64,000 nucleotides of DNA from assembly GCA_021229015.1 (NCBI GenBank), contig CM037780.1:62615323-62679322 (forward strand), read 5' to 3'. Positions within the stretch are counted from its first letter, which is position 1. The number at the start of each line of letters is the position of its first letter. This document shows, one piece after another, positions 37,570-49,460 of this stretch. A program made the translations under genes and the position numbers. Source of the stretch: Solen grandis (Eukaryota > Mollusca > Bivalvia > Adapedonta > Solenidae). Below the pieces are notes generated by a model that was given only the letters and a program-made list of their open reading frames with translations, made no database searches and was not told the DNA's origin.

Positions 37570-37575
37570 TTTATT
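37570..37575 (-). terminator. SPAG8 polyadenylation signal
   Basis: AATAAA on the minus strand 37 bp past the SPAG8 stop. Confidence 0.55.
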
Positions 37576-37611
37576 TATAAAAACATAAGAATTTTGACAT
37601 TTTTTGACAGT

Positions 37612-40600
37612 CTACATTTTCGGGTAATTTTCTTGGTCGTATGGTTGAGTGTCATTAAAATATTCGTCTATGGGTTGACTAAAGGCATCATTCTTCCGGA
37701 AGGGGGTGTCTCGTGTCTTCATGCTGGAAACTCCCTGGAATCAGTGCCATAAGATAGTTGTAGTACCAGTTGTTCATAAGATATATTTTTGATATTTCTG
37801 TACATTTTTTTTTATAAAACATTAGATTACTGTAGAAATAAAATAATAAAAAAATAATATTCAAATATATATTTATCGTACAATAATTCCAAAACATGTT
37901 CTTTCAAAATGAATGAATCGCCTTCATTGTCACTAATGATGGCACATATTACTCATAGTGTGGGTAACAGGAGTCTGCTTCAAATATCTGTGTCTGGTAG
38001 ACCACCATACCTTCTCATATATATGTAAATCAAGCTTAAGAGACTGATTGCATCACCACTACTTGCTTATAAATATACAAAGTGGCCGAGTAGTTAGAGC
38101 GTCCGCCTTGGGAGCCAGAGGTCATGGGTTGGATCTCCAGCCATGACATACCAAAATCGTGAAAAATGGTACTTGTATAGCCCCCTTGCTTGGCGTTCAG
38201 CATGTAAGGGTAGTTCTAGGACTGGTTGGCCCGGTGTCAGGATAATGTGACTGGGTGTGGTATCATGCCACATGTCTCAGTGTGATACTACAGTGTGGCA
38301 GCACTATTTGTCTAAAGTAGACATCGTCTCCAAATGACTGAAATACTGACAGTTGGACGTAAACAAACATCATAAATCCTAGGTGCAATGCTACCAGTAC
38401 TTACTGTTATTCTGTCTTTGAGCTCACTCCAAAACGCACTATTTGTCTAAAGTAGGCATTGTCTCCAAATGACTGTAATACTGACAGTTAGACGTAAAAC
38501 CCAACAAACAAACAAACATCATAAATCCTAGGTGCAATGCTACCAGTACTTACTGTTATTCTGTCTTTGTGCTCACTCCAAAACGTGACAGGCTGTTCTG
38601 TTCTGTAGTTGTGATTCTGAAAGTAGATGCGATAATTAAAGTTTGCTGTGATTTAAAATTGGCCTTAATTCAGAATATAACAAATGATTATCAGCTGTAT
38701 CCTTAGGATGTTTCCTTTTTCAAAGAGATTAAGTGTCACACTTTCATAAAAAGCATTTGCACTAGTGTTACTGGTAAAATTATGCCTGTTAGGCCAGTTG
38801 TAAATTGTAAATTAAAGATATATGGACTTACTATTACAGTTCGCTTTATCAAACAAGTTGCTTACTTAACTAAAGCTATTTCTGACTGTGATCCATACTC
38901 CAGCCAAAACAAGGTGGGAGGGACATGACAGCCATTCCCATGTAGCTTCCTACCCAGGCTCCTCTCAAACTTGGTGGGTAAGAATATAAAACTTATATTA
39001 CAGCTTAAAATGTTATCAATGTCAGTGCACAAAAATGGACATGTGCATATGTTCAGATACCTTTGTAGGTTTCGGGGGTACATGTTTGAAGTCGTCCTTG
39101 TAAAAGTCGTTTGCAGTGACAGATTTGTAATCCAGAGGCTCTGGTTCAGGGGGATTGATGTCATCCTTGAAAACCTCTCCTCTGAAACATGATGCCATTC
39201 ATTCTATGCAAGCTAGTAATATAATTTAAAAAAAATACCTTGGGACTTTGTTTTAAATGTATAAAATATAAAAGAAGATGTCTTCAGCAGAACTGTTCCA
39301 TAATAACTCTAAATGTAGGATCCGAAACTATGAAATGCTTAACATTTCTTTTTCCATTCAATAATCATCTGTGAAATTATGCCATACTTACACCATATTG
39401 ATTAATTCAACCTCAATATTTTGCCTCAAGGGTGGGAATGTGGTATGACCCAGGAGAATTTGACTTTTTTCTTTTTTGGTGTTTAAATCCCCACCCTAAG
39501 GCAATGGCATTTTGTCAAAATCCTCAGGGTTGGAGATGCTTTACCTGGATCTAAAATTCAGCTAAAGTTTATTTCCCAGGACTAGGGTAAAGTGTATTTC
39601 TCAGGACTAGGATCCATTCTGTATGTAAAATTCCCACCTGTCGGAAATAATCTCCTCTCTGGTCTCTTATCTCAAACTCCTCATGTATGCCAACTGCCCC
39701 CACCAGAGGCAAACTATTAAAAGGTGCATTATTGGAGACAATTCATAGGACAACACTAGAAATTGAGATTACAATGTGACAATGTTTGTTTTCACTTACA
39801 TGGCCTGCTCCATGAACATCTGTCTCATCATTTCATTCTTTTTACCTGGAGAGGAAAAATAAAAAATTCTGATTTTAAAGGTATACCTATACATACCAGC
39901 TTCTGAACCCATTTCTACTCAAATACCTTGTACTGCAAGGTCATATGCTACTGATAAAACAGAATAAATTTTTCACTCTGAACACAGAGATCATTCTAGG
40001 ATAACATTTTAATTGGTTTGGTAAAAATTTTGCCTTAAATCTCACTGAAAAATGTAAACTACTCGTACAAAGAACTAAAATCTCTCACTTAATATGGACA
40101 AGTTTTTATTTTGGCCAAAAGGGTTATGTTTTCCTATGATTTTATCAGAAAGAATTATCCCTGTGAACAGGTTTTACAATATTCTCTTGAGGAGTGTCAA
40201 GGAATGATTTATGTGAACAGCATAAAACCTGATCAGTTTATGAGTTTCCAACAAGATGATCTAGTATGATACAGGTTTGATGGATCAGTCTTTAATAATT
40301 GCCACTTCAGAGCCTTACCAGTTCAAAACTGTAATTTCATAAATTGACCCCCTTCATTAACTGCCATTTTGATGGTATGGTTCCGTATGTCACCCTTTCC
40401 TTCTTTACTAATAAATGCTCCCCTTACATGGGAACAAAATAGCTACTGACACTCATTTAAAGAAAATGAAAACAGAGTATTTGATAGAGATAATAATTTA
40501 ATAGCAGTAATTGGCTGTAAGTAATCAACTATTCATCAAACTTCAACCTAGTGAATATTAAAGTATAGGCAAATGCTATAGCAATATGATCTTTTGGTAA

Positions 40601-42668
40601 TTTTATTTTTGAAATTTTCATGTACATGGAATATATGTATTAATGAAACATTTTCTATTAAAAAATGAACTGGGGTCATGAAACTGACCTTTTTTTTCTT
40701 TTCTTTTTTTGTACAGGTTACTGGTATCTATATGAGATGCCATCAGTAGCTACAAGATTTTTCTAGTCTTTTATTATTTAATGGCTCCCTTAACTTTTCA
40801 AATCAAACTGTTAACTGACTGTAAAAATCTTAATTTTTAAGCATACTTAAACAATATAATGCAAGTTTTTGTATCATTTGTTTGTTATTTTCTGACAATT
40901 TTCTCATGATGTTTTCTTATTTTAGATTTAAGTTGAAAAATGTAAAATATAATAAGCAGGTGAGGCAGTACAAATATAAAGCAAGCATTCTAGATCTCTT
41001 TCAATTGATGAAAAAGATCAATCCTGAACATATGAGTCTTTCTCTATTGTAAAAATTCTTTAAAATGTTTGCTTTTATCATTATGAAGTTGTATTAAAAA
41101 AAAAAAAAAAAAAAAAAAGACGAATTAAAAGATTCAAAAGTTGAATTTTACAAGAGTTTGTTTTCACACATGCATTGATATTCAAAGGAAAAAAGTTACT
41201 AATGAACTGCTTTTAAAAAAATCAATGACAACAATAATCTACATATTTAAGGGTGGCATGGTACAACAAACAGAAGTTAAATAAGTCTTCATACTGACAT
41301 CACTTAATGTTTCATAAATGATTTTACTGTGGCAGGAAACATCCGGTGACCACCTACCATCTTATACATATTATCCAGATACTAAATTCAGAACCACATT
41401 TATTAGAAGTGTCTGTGCTACCTACTATACTATCTTTACTGTCAAAAGGTGACTGAAATTCTTGGAAAGCTCTGATGCTGCTAAAATGAGATTTTCATTT
41501 TTTTTAAGCTTTATCAAAAGTGCATTTCATGTGAGTACATAGCAACATGGGTAGATCTTATGATTAGGTGAATGGTGAAATGTTTTGCATGATATAATGT
41601 ATATAGTGTATTACTTCCTCTATTGAAGCAGTTGTAGCGAAAGCAAAAACATGAAAAAATTAACAAAGTACAATTTACCTCTTGTTTCTTCATATCAGAC
41701 AATAAAAAAGATAAGAAAAAATCAATATTGAAATATACAGTCCTTAAACAGAAAATAATTATTGAAATGGTTCAAAGGAAAATGTAATTATTCATCTATA
41801 CATAAAAAATGTTTGGAATTTACAAGTTTATTTTTAAAACTCATCACAGACATAGATAATTATTATGCCCTATTTAAGAATATATTCAGTTTATTTACAG
41901 GCTTATTTGACAACACACATATATATAAATACATATTGTGTATTGTAGATCTTTTACATTGCTATCTCATTATCATGCCAGTTGATTCAGGTGCTACACT
42001 TGACTGAGTATTGAGCACAATCAACAATAGAGCTGCACCTTATATAAATAACTGGTAATGAAATTTACTTTCACATCTTTCAGAATATGAATCTTATAAC
42101 AAAACTGAATTTTGGCTCAAATATACAGCAAAATACCATTACCTTCTAATCTGACACCTGGGTGAATTGGTGTCTTATATGAAGTTCTTACTGTTGTATC
42201 TTTTTCTGCTCTGGCATCAAAATCTATTGTCAATACACCAGCATGTCCATCTTTAAACAGCTGTGCGCTGCTGTTTACACTTTTATCCTCAATTGTATCA
42301 TAGCCTTTCACTGCACGCTGAAATTTAGATAAGAGTTGCGAGTTAATCACACAATGCATCTATTTATTTACTTTTATCTATTTATTATTCTATGTACCTT
42401 TATTAGGCACTGGATGCCACTATTGTTTCCGTTTTTGTATAGCATTTACATGTGTAGTTATTATACGACTGTGTAATGCATGAGTCCTTTTCTGTGTATG
42501 TATGTATTTATTTGAAAATAATAAGCTCCAGTGCTTTAAGCATTTAAATAACGTAAGTCGCTTTGATTTGATCATAATAATTACCTCTTCGACCCAATTT
42601 TCCAACAGACATTTTCCGTCTGAGTTATTGAAACGAATCTCGTTCCTTCCTTGATTAAGGATACTCAT
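37612..42668 (-). CDS. SPAG8: Sperm-associated antigen 8-like protein, seven exons
   Basis: SPAG8 is a ciliary/flagellar axonemal protein, in vertebrates reported as a microtubule inner protein (family knowledge). Exons in transcript order, minus strand: 42668-42585, 42317-42143, 39845-39800, 39713-39638, 39174-39061 (5' edge uncertain), 38616-38554, 37734-37612. The ~226-residue product has the SPAG8 C-terminal landmarks in order: GKCLLENWVEERAV, a DGHAGVLTIDF segment (human has GHRGLLT), EGKKNEMMRQM, HNYRTEQPVTFW (human HDYRQEQPETFW), GVSSMKTRDTPFRKN.AFS (human IRTLDTPFRKN.SFS) and a closing YDQENYP. The repeat-rich N-terminal half of mammalian SPAG8 is absent. Exons 4 and 5 join in phase only if a downstream AG (39175-39176) is used; the better acceptor at 39182 gives a frame conflict. 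Start chosen at the ATG opening the conserved block. Confidence 0.88.
38081..38352 (+). repeat. tRNA-derived SINE, near complete
   Basis: Head GTGGCCGAGTAGTTAGAGCG (A box) and TCATGGGTTGGATCTCC (B box), body with CCTTGCTTGGCGTTCAGC, TCAGGATAATGTGACTGG and GTGTGGCAGCACTA, tail CAAATGACTGAAATACTGAC. It lies in SPAG8 intron 6; its tail is part of the local duplication described under findings. Confidence 0.85.
38302..38586. repeat. Tandem duplication including the 3' part of SPAG8 exon 6
   Basis: Two adjacent copies, about 38302-38435 and 38436-38586, share TTTGTCTAAAGTAG, CTCCAAATGACTG, ACTGACAGTT, and a closely matching ~65-bp block starting CATAAATCCTAGGTG (38371 and 38520, offset 149). The block includes the splice donor and the last ~33 nt of exon 6. 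Confidence 0.9.
41095..41118. repeat. Poly-A run
   Basis: A run of about 24 A in SPAG8 intron 2, without adjacent retroelement features that I can see. Confidence 0.9.
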
Positions 42669-42760
42669 CCCCTTGAGTTTGTTTTTGTGCTACAGCAAAA
42701 GAAATTCTGGAGAAAATTACTATCAAATATTGATATTATTGTTTAAAGCGGAAGTGACTC

Positions 42761-42773
42761 TTTGCTAGGCAAC
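42761..42773. promoter_or_regulatory. RFX X-box-like site upstream of SPAG8
   Basis: TTTGCTAGGCAAC differs at one position from the palindromic X-box GTTGCTAGGCAAC bound by RFX factors that drive ciliary genes (known). It is about 95 bp upstream of the SPAG8 ATG. GCGGAAGTGA, an ETS-like core, lies at 42749-42758. Confidence 0.6.
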
Positions 42774-42785
42774 AGCGAAGAGAGT

Positions 42786-43300
42786 ATTAAGGGGCGATAA
42801 CCAATTTTGAGGTAATGTGCGGCATCGTAAATGACCGCTTAATTTGTCAGGTGCGTCATAATTTGCCAAACTCAGTTACATTTCAAAATCAGGCCCATAT
42901 ATATTGGCAGCATTATCAAGTAAACACATAAATATTTACAATATATATGGTTATAATGGTCACGGCTATTAATTTTTGTATTGAAATAGATTATTCAAAA
43001 AATCAATCAATCAATAAGAAAAAGGTAATAAAAATAAATAAAGAGTGTTTGGTTGTAATACATGTGCTTTGGTCTGTATAAAAGACGACATTTGGAATAT
43101 ATCTATTTTAAGTTTATATGATAGAATATTCAAATACGTGCTTTCTAATTTTCACATCAATACTAAATAGTCAAAATACACGTATATGATGAATTAATCT
43201 CGAAATTAAATCAAGTTCATTGCGAAATGCAAATTATCAGCTGAAAATATGATGATGAGACAGGATATTGCATTAAATTGTGGAACGAAAACTCTCAGAG
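42786..43300. other. Intergenic, nothing recognised
   Basis: AT-rich upstream flank of SPAG8 without ORF, SINE or tandem repeat that I could support. Confidence 0.6.
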
Positions 43301-43309
43301 ATCTTGAAA

Positions 43310-43592
43310 AAGGGGGAACTCAAATAAGCTTTATCCACAAAGGTCAAAGCTAGATCTAAGAAAATACAGGTTCAGCGTCAGAAAAACAAGGATATGGAAT
43401 AGCCTGCCAGAAGAAGTAGTGTGTGCAGAGAACTTGAACATCTTTAAAAATAGACTAGAAAATCTGTGGGAAAACCAAGAAATCAAATATAACAATTTCA
43501 AGTCTGAACTTAACACTACCTTGAGACACCTAAAAGTAACGGTATTAAAGAAACAGAGGAGTCCAGTAAAAAGAATCCTAAGAGGAACCTGA
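43310..43592 (+). pseudogene. Non-LTR retrotransposon relic (reverse transcriptase C-terminal tail)
   Basis: One frame reads LYPQRSKLDLRKYRFSV, then RIWNSLPEEVV and NIFKNRLENLW. This is the signature tail of Jockey/CR1-type non-LTR reverse transcriptases (R..L..R...FS.R....WNSLP..VV...S...FK..L). The frame is closed upstream by a TGA at 43305 and ends at TGA 43590. An (ACA)n tract follows at about 43663. A 5'-truncated, dead copy. Confidence 0.8.
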
Positions 43593-43948
43593 ACGGGAAA
43601 ACACGCTAAGTAACGAAATCCGTTTTGGTTTTCATTTTTGAAAACACAATCTTTCGTGACTAAAACAACAACAACAACAAATCAACCACATCCTCGTGAA
43701 ATCAAGCTTGTTAAATTGAATAAGTTACCATAACGCATATTATGTCATTTTATATGTTTTTTTTAGATAACCAAAGACCTTTTCAGGTAATTAGGCCCTT
43801 GAGTACCATAGCTTGGCAAAGCTAATTTTGTAATGTTTATTCTTCTTCTTCTTCTTCCAGCCTAATTCAAGAGTTAATTTATATATGTTACCAGTTGCCA
43901 AGCCGTAATAATCCTCCTCAGCTTTAAAATGAAATATTGGCATAATCT

Positions 43949-43990
43949 AGGGGGGGGGGGGGGGGGTTGTTGTTGTTTTTTTTGTTTTGT
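43949..43990. repeat. Poly-G run followed by T-rich tract
   Basis: About 16 consecutive G, then GTTGTTGTT and a long T-rich stretch to about 44020. Likely polymorphic and hard to assemble. Confidence 0.9.
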
Positions 43991-44164
43991 TTTTTTTTGC
44001 TTTTTTTATTTTTTTTATTTTGTTATCTTTCAAATAATTATATATTTTCAACAAAAAATCTTTTAATTTATTTACAATATGAATTTAGCATTTGTGTTGT
44101 TTCTATGCAGGGGATATTCCATCACTTTCAGTGATAGTTATAATTATACTTGCCACTCAGACTT

Positions 44165-44268
44165 TGTGTCATCAGCTGTAAGCAGAGGTGAAACAAAGGG
44201 ATCACTTTTCCGTGTCTGTCCATCAAACTTTTCCGTTACACACAAGTCATGTTCCAAAGAACACTCTT
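44165..44268 (+). repeat. Stem-loop interspersed repeat, degraded copy
   Basis: TGTGTCATCAGCTGTAAGCAGAG, GGGATCACTTTTCCGT and CAAAGAACACTCTTATG match the copies at 23781 and 57461. Confidence 0.65.
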
Positions 44269-44620
44269 ATGTTAAGCTACTTTGTTTGTATACTCATGGG
44301 CCTATGGCCTACATGTATTATGAAACTAAATAAAACTAAACTGTTAAGACCTTGAAGCTGTTAGTCAATAAAGCAGGATTAATCCCACACTCTCTCTATT
44401 CCGGATTTTTTTTACCCTCCTGAGTATGGTTAGGATAAGGGAGTAAACACTGTATTAATCTTTTCCTTTCCTGAAAGAGACCTTGAATGTTTTTTCTTTT
44501 GGTTTCTTTTTAAGACTCACCTTTATGGAACGTCTTTGAGGAAGGGGGTAACAAGCTTGACTGCTTCATTTTCTGCTCATGAAGTTGAGGAACTTCTGGG
44601 TCTGACCAGGGCTTTTCACA

Positions 44621-44855
44621 CTGGCTGATTTGTTTTTATACTGCTCAATACTTACTGGCTGATCTGGTTTTATACTGTTTAATATTTGCTGCCTGATCTT
44701 GTTTTATACTACTCAATACTTACTGGCTGATCTGGTTTTATACTGCTCATATTTGCTGGCTGATCTGGGGTATACTGCTCAATATTTCCGCGCTGACCCT
44801 CTTTTATTCTGCTTAATACTTGCAAGCTGATTTGGGTTTTATATTTTTTAACATT
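44621..44855. repeat. Degenerate tandem repeat, 34-bp unit, about seven copies
   Basis: Units begin CTGGCTGATCTGGTTTTATA and continue CTGCTCAATACTT. Offsets are 34, 34, 34, 33 and then irregular. Confidence 0.85.
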
Positions 44856-45199
44856 TGGGTATGTGTATAAGGTGTTCATTGCAAATTTTAACAATGATCT
44901 TCTTTATACTATGAAAGGTCAATCAGGTCAAAATTCTATTACACTTGTTTTAATGTCAATGTCATCATCTCTCAGAATTGATGTTTTTCTGTGTATAAAT
45001 GCCTTTTTGGAATTTACAATGGAACTTAATAAATGTCTTGACAATTCTTTTGATGTATTGTCTTTACTCGCAAACTGGTAGATCTTCACTGTAATTTGAT
45101 TGTGAAACAAAAAACAAGACTTAGTTCTGTTTATAAAAGGTGTCTATTTTTTTCTCTCAGCCTTTCCGGGAGTGCATTTGATTCCAAAGCCTTTTTGAA

Positions 45200-46420
45200 C
45201 ATCATGCATATTAATATTCTAAAGAAAAAATATATTATTTCTATAAGAAATGTGTAACATGCACATACATACACATGTGTAGAAACATGTTTTATATTAC
45301 TATCAGTAAAACAGTATTTTATCACCAGAAATCACCAAGAATTCAACTACCTTTTGACTTACACATCTCTACATCATCATAATCTCTCTCTCTCCATGTG
45401 TGGACATATGTGATGTGTTTCATGCGCAAATCAAGCCAATGATCTCATTGGTGGGGTGGGGAACAGGGATATCTTAGCTTACTATGATCAAAGCGCTGAA
45501 GGCACTGAATTTGTGTGTGTCTCAAATGATTGAGAGTTTGAATATGCAGCTTAATGAAACTCTCCAAATAACTTAAATTTATGCTTGTACTCATTCCTGT
45601 GAATGAATTATCATTTATACATGAGTTCAATTCCTAAAGGTAAATTCAAAGAAGCTCTGAACAAGAATCTCGAAAAACTAGAACAATCAATCATATTGCG
45701 TTGTCAGAAAAAGGAAGCATATTGACCATATCATCTAAGAATCATTGCATGCAAAGATACTTAAAAAGTAATGGGAGATAATAAAAATATCATATGGAGT
45801 TATGGTTCTTGAAAAGGCACTAGAATATCTATATTCATATCAATTCCTTTAAGGTAGAATACCTTTAATGGGCACTTTTCAAGGAAATTAATATATCTAT
45901 GCCATTTGGTGAACTTCAGTGGAAGTTTCAACAAAGTTAATAAATTTATTGCATTTTTACACCCCTAGGCCAAATACTTCCCTGTAAAACCAGGACAGTG
46001 GTACAATTAATATAGATATAATTAAGTTTTGTTGATTTTTCATCAGTTAATTAATGTTCTATAATTAACCATAGATGATCATTTATGAACAAGGACAATA
46101 AAAAGTCCATATTTAAATTTCATTTCTTTACTGAACATAATAATACAGGAACATTGAAAATATCAGTATTCCTGCTGTTCACAACAGATATTTTTGTTCT
46201 ATTCTCAAAGAACTGTGTAATTTCCAAGGTATGTTTCCAATATGATCTTTTGAGAAAACTAGAAATTTAGTTGTATTGTGTCCCTAAACTGCCACAGGAA
46301 AAAAAACTCAAAATGTGTATTAAGTAACTTGAAATTTCTATTCGTTGACATTTTAAGCTTTTTTATACTTTCAACTTAGTGTGACAAGAATGCGAAAAAA
46401 AACTCTGCTGGGATTTGCTC
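45200..46420. other. Intergenic, nothing recognised
   Basis: AT-rich, no support for exons, RNA genes or repeats with a clear partner in the window. Confidence 0.55.
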
Positions 46421-46652
46421 CTGCATCGCAAACAAAAGGGCTGTGATGGCCCTAGATCTCTGACCAAATACATAAGTTTATTTAAAGCCATTCAAATCAC
46501 TTCATATCACTGCTTCCAGCAGGAACCAGATTTAAATCTCAGATACCAAGAATTCTTAAATTAGACAATCATCTTGAGGCCTCATTTCTCATGAGGGGTC
46601 AGCTTTACCTTAGGAATAATAGTAGGCAGCCATAAGGTGGACATTTGTGTAA

Positions 46653-48066
46653 CAAGAGGGCCATGATGGCCCTGGATCGCTCACCTGAGTATTGGGTTAC
46701 CCAAGGAACATCAGTCTGTATTAAACATTTTGAAATCTGGCCAGTAGTTTTGAAGGAGATGATCCCTTGACGGCCATGTTTTTATGGATCGGAATAATTT
46801 CAGTAACTTTTTTGAAAGTTCACCTAAGGATCATCCCTGCCAAATCAAATTCTGTCCAGTGGTTCAGAGGAGATGTCGTTTAAGATTCACTATAATACAT
46901 ATTAGGCAAATTAGCCCTGGCTCTGGCAGCCATGTTTTTTACGATCGAACTATTTTAACAACTTTTGTGAAGCTTCACCCAATGATCATCCCTGCAAAAT
47001 ATAATCAAATTCTGTCCAGCGGTTTCAGATGAGATGTCGTTCAGAGATTTCACTTTATACATGTAAAGCAAATTAGCCCCGCCCCTGGTGGCCATGTTTT
47101 TTATGGATCGGAATTATTTTAGCAAACTTTAAAGCTTCACCTAAGGATCATCCCTGCTAAATCTGATCTAATTCTGTCCAGCAGTTTCAGAGGGGATGTT
47201 GTTTAAAGATTTTATTACATGTATATACATATTGGCAAATTAGCCCCGCCCCTGGCGGCCATGTTTTTTTCTAATTGCAATAATTTTAGCAATCTTGGTA
47301 GAGAGTTACCCAAGGAACATCTGTAGCGAAATATTTTGAAATATGGCCAAAAGTTTTGATGGAGATGATTTTTTAAAGTTATCATATTTTTTCTATCCGT
47401 GCAATGGTAACCAGAGTTCCACATGGATCAAGTTTATTTTAGCAACTTTTGCGAAGGTTCACCCAAGGATCATCCCTGCCAAATCTAATCAAATTCTGCC
47501 CAGCGGTTTCAGATGAGATGTCCTTTAAAGATTTCACTATATACATATAAGGCAAATTAGCCCCGCCCCTTGGAGGCCTTTTTTTATGGATTCGAGTAAT
47601 TTTAGCAACTTTTATGAAGCTTCACCCAAGGATCATCCCTGCCAAATTTAATCAAATTCTGTCCAGCGGTTTCAGAGGAGATGTCGTTTAAAGATTTCAC
47701 TATATACATATAAGGCAAATTAGCGCCGCCCCTGGTAGCCATGTTTTTTCCCGGATCGGAATAATTTTAGCAATCTTGGTTACCCAAGGAACATCTGTAC
47801 CAAAATATTTTGAAATCTGGCCAATAGTTTTGATTGAGATGATTTTTAAAGTTTTCATCATTTTTCTTTCCGTTGCCATGGTAACCAGAGTTTCACATGG
47901 ATCAAGTTTATTTCAACAATTTTTGTGTAGGTTCATCCAAGGAACATCCCTGCCAAGTTTAATCAAATTTTGCCCAGTTGTTTCAGAGGAGATGTAATTT
48001 AAAGTAAATTGTTGTGGATGGACGACGCACGACACACGACAATGGACGTTGGGCGATCACTAAAGG
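46653..48066 (+). repeat. Large dispersed element with ~160-bp tandem core
   Basis: Same head as the 13227 element (CAAGAGGGCCATGATGGCCC, here followed by TGGATCGCTCACCTGAG). About seven units of roughly 158-169 bp follow, each with a CCATGTTTTT start, AAGGATCATCCCTGCCAAAT, TCAAATTCTGTCCAGCGGTT and GCAAATTAGCCCCGCCCCT. It ends in a GACGACGCACGACACACGAC tract and GGCGATCAC, but lacks the terminal GAGCAC/GTGCTC hairpin. A second degraded head is near 46428. Confidence 0.8.
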
Positions 48067-49450
48067 AATCAAATTCTGCCCATATGCTTCATAGGATAAG
48101 ATTTTTTTAAATTTTCTATATTAAACTTTATTAGAAATCTACCCACCCACTAGGGGCCTCACTTTTCATGAGATATTCTAACCATTGGTTTCAAAGAGAC
48201 GTTTGCAATCTTCTTTATTAAGCATATAAGGATACAACCAATCCCTGGGGGCCTTATTTTTATGGAATCAACTTTAACTTAGTAATTATGGTATATGGCC
48301 AAAATTTGACCATTTGTTTCAAATGAAATTTAATTCTAGACATTGGCTTCATTGAAGAATAATTTTGAATTTTTCTATAGAAATCTATATAAGGAAACTA
48401 CCGGAACCATTTTTTGGTTGTTGTTGTTGTTTTTCAGAAGATCAATTTATTTTAGAATTTATGGTAGACAGCTATGTTCAAGTTTTTACTATGGTTTCAT
48501 AGAAGAAGAATTAAGATTTTTTTATATGGAGTATAAAAAGGAAACTACCCGACCCATAGGGGCCCTATTTTTCAAGGGATCAACTTTATTCAAACCATTA
48601 AGGTAGACAGTCATAAGATGACCATTTGTACAAAAAGAAAATTGTTTAATTTTAGCTTTCAGATTAAGTTCAAATTATATTAAAGTATCACTGTACAAGA
48701 TTTCTTTCTAATAATCTTATCATTGACAAAGTTATGGCAGTTTTCCGGAAACTTTTCGAACACCCCTTGTAAATTATGAAAAAGAGTTATGAGGTGATTA
48801 TTTATCCCAAAGGAAATTAAATTTTGACCATTGGTTTCAGAGGAGGATATTTTTGAAGTTTAAAAGTAAATTTTGTTGGTTACCATGGCAACCAGAGTTC
48901 TGCATAAATCAACGGACATATGGTGATCCTAAATAAATGAAGGGTCATAACACTGATGAAGACAGGGGTTTTGAGAAAAAATTCAGACAAGAATCTGAAT
49001 GTGTACACATTATATAGACATATTGCTTAAAATACAAAGAAGGAGAACTCTGTAATAATCATCCCAGACCCACAAAAACATGCTGACAATATGCACAACT
49101 TAACTAGATACTGATCAAATCCAGTGAAGTTTCATCTTATTCTGGCTGGGGTGTTTAAAGATTATGTGTGTGCAAGATTACATAAAAAATACAAAGGGTC
49201 ATAACTCTGTGAGAAAATTATATTCTAACCATTGGTTTCAAAGAAGAATAATTTTGAACTTTTCTAAATAGAGTATTTTCGGAGACCAGCCTCATTTTTC
49301 AAAAGGTTCAACTTTGTTTTAGCAATTATGGTACAGGACAATGAGAACTATTGAGCTAAATGAAAATAAGTTATGATCATTGATTTCAAAGGAGAAGAAT
49401 TTTGAACTTTTCTATAAGGAGTATATTAGAAAACTAGCTCAACCCAAAGA
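48067..49450. repeat. Degenerate repeat tract related to the preceding element
   Basis: Scattered copies of CCATTGGTTTCAAAG(A/G)AG, AATTTTGAA(C/T)TTTTCTAT and TTTAGCAATTATGGTA recur every 150-300 bp, suggesting decayed units of a similar core. No genes. Confidence 0.55.
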
Positions 49451-49460
49451 GGTCTCATTT

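Noticed and set aside
43310..43592. Functional reverse transcriptase gene
   Set aside because: Only the C-terminal tail remains, with an upstream stop; it is a truncated relic.
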